Assembly (NCBI GenBank): GCA_017161305.1
Contig: CP031518.1
Location: forward strand, 1,054,001 to 1,118,000
Origin: Treponema ruminis
Lineage (GTDB): Bacteria; Spirochaetota; Spirochaetia; Treponematales; Treponemataceae
Direction of reading: 5' to 3'
Length of the DNA: 64,000 nucleotides
A model generated the notes under the pieces. It was not told the origin of the DNA, did not search any database, and worked only from the letters and a program-made list of their open reading frames with translations. This document shows, piece after piece, positions 57,820 through 64,000 of this stretch. Every line of letters starts with the position of its first letter. Positions within the stretch are counted from its first letter, which is position 1. Position numbers and translations under genes: made by a program.

Positions 57820-60597
57820 TTATCGAATTTTTTTCCAGTTATCCTGATTAAAAATATTACCGCCTATTTCAAACGAAATATTATTTGATATATCGTATAT
57901 TTCAAATCCATCGGCTTTTGTTGTTACTTTATCAAAACTTACAAAGCGCTTTCCTCCCCAGCGGCCAGAATAATCATAAACATAATAAGGAAATACTCTG
58001 CTTGGATGTAGAGTTTCATTGCTATATGGATTTTTAGCTTGCTTTCCATCTGAAAAAAGATGTTGTGTTGCAATGTATGGAATATCTGCATTTGTCATAA
58101 AAGTATTGTCAGTTTGTATATCATAAAAAGCATTAAAGTCTTTAACTAAAAGAAGTGGATTAAACGCTCCTGCGATATTGTTCTCTTTAAAAGAAAAAGC
58201 TGAAAATGGCCCTTTTCTTGTATAACCGTGGTCTGCAACTATAATAATTTTTGTGTTATCATAAACCCCTTCTTTTCTAAGATAGTCAAAAAAACTTCCT
58301 AATTTTAGAATAGTTGCAGCATTCACTTGATAAGTTTGTATCTCTTCCGTACTTGAAACAGAAAAAGAACCTGTATCACCAGTTTTTGTACTGCTTGGAA
58401 TATCATAGTTTGGTGAAGAAAGAAAAGCTTCATGATGAGGGGTGCTGTTATATACCATGCAATAAGTTCCAGCATTATTATTTTCAATACTGAATAAATT
58501 CGGTAGATACTCTAGTTCTGCATATTCAGTCAGAAAATCGTCCATAGAACTTATTGGGGTTCGTGTTGCACAAAAATATTCGCCAGAATCATAAAATGGC
58601 ATTCTTATGTGTAAAGGAGCAATTAAAAAAAGTGAATATGATATAAAACGTGCGGGCATTGATGCATAAACGGCAGTTGATAGATGTCTATCATCAAAAA
58701 ATTTCTGTTTAAGTTGCTGTTTCAATTTTTCTCCGTTGAAGGCCATTGTATTTGGAATATCAGCAAATACTTTCGGATCACTTGAAACATCAGAAAAGGT
58801 TGGAGTGTCCAATAAATATGATTTTAAGCCTACATCGCTGAAAATCTTAGGGATAACTTTTGTTCCTTCATTCCAATATTCTTTAAAATTAGGAGATCTT
58901 TTTCTCTCAAAAATTGCTTTTGGTGTATATTCATAGCCACCGTAAATCGGCAAAATACCTCCGTTTGTGGAGCCTGAGAAACTTATTGTATTCGGAAAGT
59001 ATGTGAACCCTTTATATTGTTCCTCAAGTTTTGGAAATTGCTCTACTACGTACGGAAAATACCAGTTTATAGCCCTGTCGCACAAAATTAAAATTACATT
59101 CTGACCTGTTTTTGAAAGACATAGTTTGAATTGTTCTGCAGTATCAGTCTGGGAATTTTGAACTTTCTCCAATGCAGAATATGCTGTATTAATCGATTTG
59201 ATTTTTACAACTCCCATTCCTACAAGTGACAAGCAAATTATCGAATAAAAAACTGAGAGAAGTTTTAGCCGACTTTTTTTGAGCAATGTTAAAAATACAA
59301 CAAATAATACAACAACGGTAATAAAATAAGGAAACTGCATTTTTCTTACAAATGCGTTGTATGAGTCCTCAACTATATTAAAATCTACATATTCAAGCAT
59401 TGGCGTAAGAGTACCAATATAAGTGAAGAATACGAATGCATCTAAAAGTCCCATCGCAAAAATGAGAGCTGAAAAAATTGAAAGGATCCATCTTTTACTT
59501 TTTTCCAAAAGAAAATAGAAAAGTCCACACCATACACCAAAGAGTCCAGAAAAAAATAATAGAGAAGTAAAAACAAATTTTACAGGATTTTCAAAACCTT
59601 TCAATATATTTGAAAATTCCTGCGGACTTGAACTAATTACATTTGCCGGTAAAACCAGTCCCAAAAGAAGTGAAAGCCCAAATATACTTGTTAGAAAAAG
59701 AATAAAACTATGTTTTTGTCCAATAGATATATTTTCTAAAGTTTTTCTAAAAAATGTTTTGTTTTTTATCACAAAAAAGGGAATACCTGTTACTAGTAAG
59801 AATGTAAATAAACATATAAGTTTTTCAGGTAAATCTGAAATGTCAGTTATTGTTGAACGGATAAAAAGCACATACATTAGTGTTATAAAAAGTATCGTTG
59901 TACATAAAAAATAAAATGAGCGTAAGGGATTTTTTGTTTTATTTATGATGTTTTTTACAAGTGAATACACATTGTTCATAGTCCAGTAGATAACGAGTCC
60001 GCTAGGTGATGTGTACAAAAGAACAAGAAATATAATTGCTGTTATGTAAATCGGCATTTTTTCTTTAAGTGAAAATCCTTTTGTATATATAGAACTTGCA
60101 AAAATATTAATTACAGTCATCAATACTGGCAGGACATTCAGCTGTAATGTTCCGATTTTATATAAACTATCAGGTTTTGAAAAATCTTTTATCCAAAAAA
60201 ATCCTTGCCCATTCAAAGATTCGAGATTAGAAAGAAAATGATATGCCGCAATAAAAAATGGAATTTGAATTATGATTCCGATGGATGAACGCAGTGCCAT
60301 TATTGGGTGATAATGATTTTCACTGTAATATGCCATAAGCATCATATATTGTTCATCACCGGTGAATGTCTTTTTTATGCGGGCAATTTGGGCTTTCATT
60401 TTGTTTTGTATACTTCTTTCTTCCTGACTTTGCTTTTCTGCAAGGTTATATAAAGGCAGTGTAAGAAGTGTAATTAATGTTGAAACTCCAGCAAGTGCAA
60501 AAAATGGAGAATGAAAAAGGCGAAAGAAGAATTCATAAGAAATGTCAAATATAAATTCTAGAGGATAAATGAAAAACTGATAGAAATAATAAGACAT
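57820..60597 (-). CDS. YidC/Oxa1-domain fused to alkaline-phosphatase-superfamily phosphotransferase (fusion copy 6)
   Basis: The protein has 925 aa. The YidC-like core covers residues 1-225, with T43 at the groove-arginine position, ENHYHPIMALRSS, IIIQIPFF and TSPSGLVIYW. Middle membrane helices run to about 460. The ectodomain has ILILCDRAINWYF (metal Asp), candidate nucleophile Thr in SFSGSTNGGI, NSTPHHEAF (His) and VADHGYT (Asp-His). It is the most divergent copy around the nucleophile, where the usual APALYGG becomes ILPIYGG. A weak -10 (TATACT at 60608-60613) lies 10 nt before the ATG. The DUF6492-like gene ends 52 bp upstream, and the GT4 gene follows 20 nt downstream. Confidence 0.84.
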   Translation of the reverse strand: MSYYFYQFFIYPLEFIFDISYEFFFRLFHSPFFALAGVSTLITLLTLPLYNLAEKQSQEERSIQNKMKAQIARIKKTFTGDEQYMMLMAYYSENHYHPIMALRSSIGIIIQIPFFIAAYHFLSNLESLNGQGFFWIKDFSKPDSLYKIGTLQLNVLPVLMTVINIFASSIYTKGFSLKEKMPIYITAIIFLVLLYTSPSGLVIYWTMNNVYSLVKNIINKTKNPLRSFYFLCTTILFITLMYVLFIRSTITDISDLPEKLICLFTFLLVTGIPFFVIKNKTFFRKTLENISIGQKHSFILFLTSIFGLSLLLGLVLPANVISSSPQEFSNILKGFENPVKFVFTSLLFFSGLFGVWCGLFYFLLEKSKRWILSIFSALIFAMGLLDAFVFFTYIGTLTPMLEYVDFNIVEDSYNAFVRKMQFPYFITVVVLFVVFLTLLKKSRLKLLSVFYSIICLSLVGMGVVKIKSINTAYSALEKVQNSQTDTAEQFKLCLSKTGQNVILILCDRAINWYFPYVVEQFPKLEEQYKGFTYFPNTISFSGSTNGGILPIYGGYEYTPKAIFERKRSPNFKEYWNEGTKVIPKIFSDVGLKSYLLDTPTFSDVSSDPKVFADIPNTMAFNGEKLKQQLKQKFFDDRHLSTAVYASMPARFISYSLFLIAPLHIRMPFYDSGEYFCATRTPISSMDDFLTEYAELEYLPNLFSIENNNAGTYCMVYNSTPHHEAFLSSPNYDIPSSTKTGDTGSFSVSSTEEIQTYQVNAATILKLGSFFDYLRKEGVYDNTKIIIVADHGYTRKGPFSAFSFKENNIAGAFNPLLLVKDFNAFYDIQTDNTFMTNADIPYIATQHLFSDGKQAKNPYSNETLHPSRVFPYYVYDYSGRWGGKRFVSFDKVTTKADGFEIYDISNNISFEIGGNIFNQDNWKKIR

Positions 60598-60649
60598 AAC
60601 AAGAAATAGTATATAAAATTCTTAATATAATTAAAATAGCTATGAATTA

Positions 60650-61723
60650 TTAAATAAATAAATCAAAAAAAATATGCAGCTTTTTTAAGATCTTGATTTT
60701 ATTTTCAATCGGAGTAAAAAAACTGTATTTACATCTATTGGAAAAAATAAAATCCATCTCATAAATTATGTTTTGCTTGCGAAGTTTGTCGAGTTTTGAT
60801 TTTTTGTAGAAAACAAGAGCTTTTCTCAATTCTCTTTTATCCTTGCAGCTAGTTTTCTTTAAGAAAAATACGGCAGAATTCTCTTTTATATATTCATCAG
60901 ATAGTATATTTTTAATAGAAAAATCATCATGCTCATATTTTTCAAAACTCATGGTATCAAGTGTTTTTGCACACCATTCAAGAATATTGTCAGATGGAGT
61001 TTCTCCAAAAAAATCTGCACCATATCGTAATGTATTCAGTTTTCGTAAGGCATATCGGTCTTTATAAAATGATTCAATAAATGTTCCGTATGTTTCAAAT
61101 TCGCTAAAATTGCGTTCACTTTCGCTGATTTTACTAAAACTTGCTGCAAGAATCTTTTCCCAAAAAAAGTTTCCGCTAATTTTCTTCTGTTCAATAAGTT
61201 TGATGAGCTCGTTTGTAAGTTCTGAATCAAACATCATGTGTTCAGAAATAAAAGATGGTTTGATTTTCTTTTTTAAGCCAAGTAATTGCTTTATTGTTGT
61301 AAAATAGCGTGATTTATATTCTCTCTTTAAATTAAAGTATGGACGACCATTTTTATCAAAAAAGTCTAAGTTATGCAGAGGGATGGTGTCACAATCCCAG
61401 ACCAAATAATACTGATTTTTTGAGATTTTACTTAATGCAAGTTTTATAAACTGCTGAAAATACCATCCTGTATGCTTTGTATTTCCGCCTAGTTTCTGTA
61501 TTTTTTCTGCAACAGCCTTAAAAGTAAGTCCTTCGGTAATATTGTTTTCGTCTAAAAATATACATTCGTTAAGAATATCTTCCGCAGGCTGTTCTTTTGC
61601 TACGATAAAGATTCGTTCTGCAGGGATATTCTTTTTTATGTAGGGAATGTTTCTTTTTAGTACATCAAAATCAGAGACTGCGCTAATGATATATGCATCA
61701 AATTTGGGTTTATAGTTTTTCAT
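60650..61723 (-). CDS. DUF6492-like putative glycosyltransferase
   Basis: The protein has 357 aa. GWYFQQFIKLALSKI at 86-100, the DxD-type WDCDTIPL (D110, D112), FISEHMMF and FSEFETYGTF match the pattern I associate with the DUF6492 family, which sits in polysaccharide clusters and has GT-A features. It probably transfers a sugar in the cytoplasm; neither donor nor acceptor is known. It begins 9 nt after the stop of the GT2 gene with an AAGGA ribosome site, so the two are co-transcribed. The C-terminal region is Lys-rich and may associate with the membrane. The family name rests on memory of these motifs, so the function is less certain than the fold. Confidence 0.7.
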   Translation of the reverse strand: MKNYKPKFDAYIISAVSDFDVLKRNIPYIKKNIPAERIFIVAKEQPAEDILNECIFLDENNITEGLTFKAVAEKIQKLGGNTKHTGWYFQQFIKLALSKISKNQYYLVWDCDTIPLHNLDFFDKNGRPYFNLKREYKSRYFTTIKQLLGLKKKIKPSFISEHMMFDSELTNELIKLIEQKKISGNFFWEKILAASFSKISESERNFSEFETYGTFIESFYKDRYALRKLNTLRYGADFFGETPSDNILEWCAKTLDTMSFEKYEHDDFSIKNILSDEYIKENSAVFFLKKTSCKDKRELRKALVFYKKSKLDKLRKQNIIYEMDFIFSNRCKYSFFTPIENKIKILKKLHIFFDLFI

Positions 61724-61732
61724 AAGTTTTCC

Positions 61733-62674
61733 TTATATTTTTAGCATTGGAAATATATATTTTCTTGTTTTTGCGAAAATCAGCGGATTAAGCCAGATTA
61801 ACATAGTAATAAACTTAAGCCGGAGTATTTGAATTGTAGAGGCAAGCTTGTTCTTTTTGAGAAAGTATATGCTAGATTTGAAAAGATTTATTTTAGAGAA
61901 ACTTGCAAGGTCAAGAACTTCTAAAGATGTTTTTTTTTCACTTCCGCCTTCAAGATGTACTATTTTTGCATTGTCTATAAGAATACATTTATATCCAGCT
62001 TTTGTAAGTTGATATTCCAAATCTGTTTCTTCATAGTAAAGGAAAATATTTTCATCAAAACGTGCATGGTTATTATTTCGTAAGAAAAGGTCAGCACCTG
62101 TTATATAACCAACAGGTCCAAAATGCTTTGTAAATTTTTTGTGTGAAATAACTTCTTTCAACTTTCTTCTTAATACATAATGTCTGAACGCAGCTTTATA
62201 TGTACCAATAAGAAGTTTTTGTCTGTCGAAAATAAATTCTTTTGCAGAAGCAAATTCTCCACAAGCCGAACCATAGGATGAAACTATATTTCCATTTATA
62301 TCAGTCAAGTTTGTTCCTAAAGCTCCGATATTTTCTCTTTCTCCATTATCTTCAAAATAGTCAAAGAAAATTTTTACGGAATTATTAAGAAGTAGTGTGT
62401 CACTATTCAGATAGAAAATGTATTTACCTTTCGCAACTTCAAGACCTCGGTTATTCGCTGTACCAAAACCTAGATTTGCGTTGTTTTCAATAAGGATAAC
62501 GTGAGGAAAGTCTGCTTTCAACATTTCGATAGATCCGTCAATAGATCCGTTGTCACTTACGATTATTTCGAAATCAATGTTTTTGGTTTGCTCGTAAATT
62601 GATTTGAGACAATCGGAAAGAAGTTTTTTGGTATTGTAATTTACGATTATGATAGAAACGTCAATTTGTGACAT
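61733..62674 (-). CDS. Glycosyltransferase family 2 protein (rhamnosyltransferase-like)
   Basis: The protein has 313 aa from the ATG at 62674 (MSQIDVSIIIVNYN). A longer reading from 62761 would overlap the preceding gene by 35 nt and adds a non-homologous tail. GT-A features are VSDNGSIDGS, LNSDTLLLNN (the DxD region), GPVGYITGADLFLR and EETDLEYQLTKAGYK, the acceptor-side motif of WbbL-type transferases. It should extend a lipid-linked glycan at the inner membrane. A near-consensus promoter lies directly upstream, with its -10 box 6 nt before the ATG, so transcription can start here as well as from the gene above. DUF6492-like and YidC-fusion genes follow downstream. Confidence 0.88.
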   Translation of the reverse strand: MSQIDVSIIIVNYNTKKLLSDCLKSIYEQTKNIDFEIIVSDNGSIDGSIEMLKADFPHVILIENNANLGFGTANNRGLEVAKGKYIFYLNSDTLLLNNSVKIFFDYFEDNGERENIGALGTNLTDINGNIVSSYGSACGEFASAKEFIFDRQKLLIGTYKAAFRHYVLRRKLKEVISHKKFTKHFGPVGYITGADLFLRNNNHARFDENIFLYYEETDLEYQLTKAGYKCILIDNAKIVHLEGGSEKKTSLEVLDLASFSKINLFKSSIYFLKKNKLASTIQILRLKFITMLIWLNPLIFAKTRKYIFPMLKI

Positions 62675-62680
62675 TCCTAT

Positions 62681-62709
62681 ACTATAACGTCTCTTATCAT
62701 GGTTTTCAA
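62681..62709 (-). promoter_or_regulatory. Near-consensus promoter giving a leaderless mRNA for the GT2 gene
   Basis: On the minus strand TTGAAA (62704-62709), a 17-nt spacer and TATAGT (62681-62686) end 6 nt before the ATG at 62674. It sits just past the stop codon of the upstream GT4 gene and supports the shorter GT2 start. Confidence 0.65.
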
Positions 62710-62726
62710 TAATTAAAATTGGACCA

Positions 62727-63947
62727 CTAAATCCAGTTTTTAAAACATTCCTTGCAAACAATTTTTTTCATTAAAAAAGATTGATAAAATTCATCGCGTT
62801 CTTCAATAGCTGAATCTGTTTTGTCTGTTCCCGAAATAATACGGTTCAGTTTTTCCGTCAGCTTTTTTTTGATTAATTCTTCGTTCTGTTCATTCTGTTT
62901 ACTTTCTGGAAGAATATACCCAAAAGTTTCAGATGGTATTAAATCTCTTGCTGCTCCAACATCTGTAAGAATGAGATAGTCCATGAAAGCAGCTGCTTCG
63001 AGTGATGCTATTCCAAAACTTTCCCAACGAGACGGCAAAACAAAAACTTTTGCTCTGTCATAATAATTATCAAGAACTTTTTTATCTTTTATATTGCCTG
63101 TGAAAATAATTTTATCATTTAGATCTGGTCGCTTTGCAAAAAAATTGTTTATATAAGTTTCAAAATCTTGTTCTTGTTTTTCAATAGGTCCAATCAGATA
63201 TACTTTCCAATCTTTTAAGTCAACATTTTCCATTGAAGACAAAAGAAGCTCTGTATTTTTTTGATGAGAGCCAAAACGGGCAACAGAGATTATTAGGTTT
63301 TCTTTTTTGTTTTCATAAACTGGAAGAGTTTCCAGACCATTTGGAACCTTATGGACATTAAGGTGTGAAAAAAATGGATCTGATTTCAGTAAAGAATATG
63401 TTTCTTCCGTTTCTGTGGAAAGAAAATCAATTTTTCTGTAGATTTTTTTGTATGCAAAAGATTTTAATCTTGCTTTTAGACCGCCACAACGATGCATATC
63501 CGAGATTTTTCGCTCAAGATTAGTTTTATTTGCGTCCATTTTAAGCCATATTTTTGCCTTTTTATTGAAAAGTTTTATAAAGAACGCAAGTACAACTGTA
63601 TTATCATTATTATGGAAAAGAATATAATGTGAATTAGATTTTCTGTTTTTCCAAATATAATTTATGAAAGGCTTTATAAAAATACGCCAGTTCTTAAAAT
63701 CTTCAAAAGGATAAGGAATATAATCCGGTTGCTCTTTGCATCTTGTGGGAGAATTAATTCTACTAATTAAGCCATAATTATCTATATCTCGAATCTTTGT
63801 ACTTGATTCTGTATCTGCATCCATAAAGACAATTTCATACGGAAGTTGATATTCTTGTGAAAGATATTTGGGAAAAAGTCCAGGATCTTTCTTTAAGTGA
63901 ACATCCAGAAACGATTTCCATGGAAGTAATTCTACAATTTTAGGCAT
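62727..63947 (-). CDS. Glycosyltransferase family 4 (group 1) protein
   Basis: The protein has 406 aa. The C-terminal GT-B domain has IISVARFGSHQKN, FTGNIKDKKVL and VFVLPSRWESFGIASLEAAAF, with the E-x7-E pattern and a following DVGAARDLI. The N-terminal half is less conserved, with an early PWKSFLDVHLKKDPGLFP. It should add a sugar to the envelope glycan from an NDP-sugar in the cytoplasm. GGAGG lies about 8 nt before the ATG, and the start overlaps the stop of the partial gene at the window edge, showing an operon that continues to the right. The GT2 gene begins 52 bp after its stop from its own promoter. Confidence 0.87.
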   Translation of the reverse strand: MPKIVELLPWKSFLDVHLKKDPGLFPKYLSQEYQLPYEIVFMDADTESSTKIRDIDNYGLISRINSPTRCKEQPDYIPYPFEDFKNWRIFIKPFINYIWKNRKSNSHYILFHNNDNTVVLAFFIKLFNKKAKIWLKMDANKTNLERKISDMHRCGGLKARLKSFAYKKIYRKIDFLSTETEETYSLLKSDPFFSHLNVHKVPNGLETLPVYENKKENLIISVARFGSHQKNTELLLSSMENVDLKDWKVYLIGPIEKQEQDFETYINNFFAKRPDLNDKIIFTGNIKDKKVLDNYYDRAKVFVLPSRWESFGIASLEAAAFMDYLILTDVGAARDLIPSETFGYILPESKQNEQNEELIKKKLTEKLNRIISGTDKTDSAIEERDEFYQSFLMKKIVCKECFKNWI

Positions 63948-64000
63948 TGCGCTTTCCTCCGTAGATTTTTTCCAGTAGTTTTTTTAGGGTGTCACAGAAA
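63940..64000 (-). CDS. 3' end of an upstream gene, possibly another glycosyltransferase (runs off the window)
   Basis: An open frame entering from the right edge ends at a stop at 63940-63942, overlapping the start of the GT4 gene by 8 nt. The visible C-terminus is FCDTLKKLLEKIYGGKRNA, a basic amphipathic helix like those ending many group 1 glycosyltransferases. Only 19 codons are visible, so the identity is a guess from shape and context. Confidence 0.45.
   Translation of the reverse strand, partial: FCDTLKKLLEKIYGGKRNA

Noticed and set aside
62675-62761. GT2 gene starting at 62761, overlapping the GT4 gene by 35 nt
   Set aside because: The extra 29 residues are not part of a GT-A fold, and a near-consensus promoter lies between 62681 and 62709 just before the ATG at 62674.

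Overview
The window looks like chromosomal DNA of a diderm, low-to-mid GC spirochaete, most probably a Treponema. This is an inference from content: two giant Ig-repeat lipoproteins, Rpn-family nucleases, a phosphonate pathway and many envelope glycosyltransferases. I could run no database search. No rRNA, tRNA, CRISPR array or insertion sequence was recognised. Almost everything concerns building and decorating a cell-envelope polymer.

Layout. (1) 1-10970, minus strand: a tightly packed operon. In transcription order it encodes a TagB/TagF-like transferase, a 2-aminoethylphosphonate (AEP) transaminase, a TagD-like cytidylyltransferase, two YidC-domain/alkaline-phosphatase-superfamily fusion proteins, a second TagF-like transferase, a cytidylyltransferase-PEP mutase fusion and the start of phosphonopyruvate decarboxylase. 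(2) 11099-16575: two more YidC-transferase fusions, convergent. (3) 16673-21319: a dlt-like set made of a DltD/SGNH-like protein and a DltB-like MBOAT on the plus strand, convergent with DltC-like carrier and DltA-like adenylation genes on the minus strand. (4) 21362-24743: a GT8-like transferase and UDP-glucose dehydrogenase, divergent from a UDP-glucuronate epimerase. (5) 24838-53629: two giant paralogous lipoproteins (3879 and 4739 aa) flanking a tandem pair of Rpn nuclease genes, with palindromes and a 22-bp tandem repeat. (6) 53749-64000, minus strand: two more YidC-transferase fusions interleaved with four glycosyltransferase-type genes and a partial gene at the edge.

Working model (inference). 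PEP is converted to AEP, activated with CTP, and moved, perhaps with glycerol- or alditol-phosphate, by the TagF-like enzymes onto a lipid-linked glycan made by the GT2, GT4, GT8 and DUF6492-like proteins. UDP-glucuronate and UDP-galacturonate supply acidic sugars. Six membrane fusion proteins join a YidC/Oxa1-type domain, which lacks the usual groove arginine, to an LTA-synthase or phosphoethanolamine-transferase-like ectodomain. They would act on phospho- or phosphono-substituents at the periplasmic face, and the dlt-like set would add an aminoacyl ester. The whole resembles a teichoic-acid-like, phosphonate-bearing surface polymer in a spirochaete.

Regulation. Several transcription-unit starts carry sigma70-like promoters whose -10 box lies only 6-10 nt before the start codon. 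This implies leaderless or nearly leaderless mRNAs, whereas genes inside operons have ordinary Shine-Dalgarno sites.
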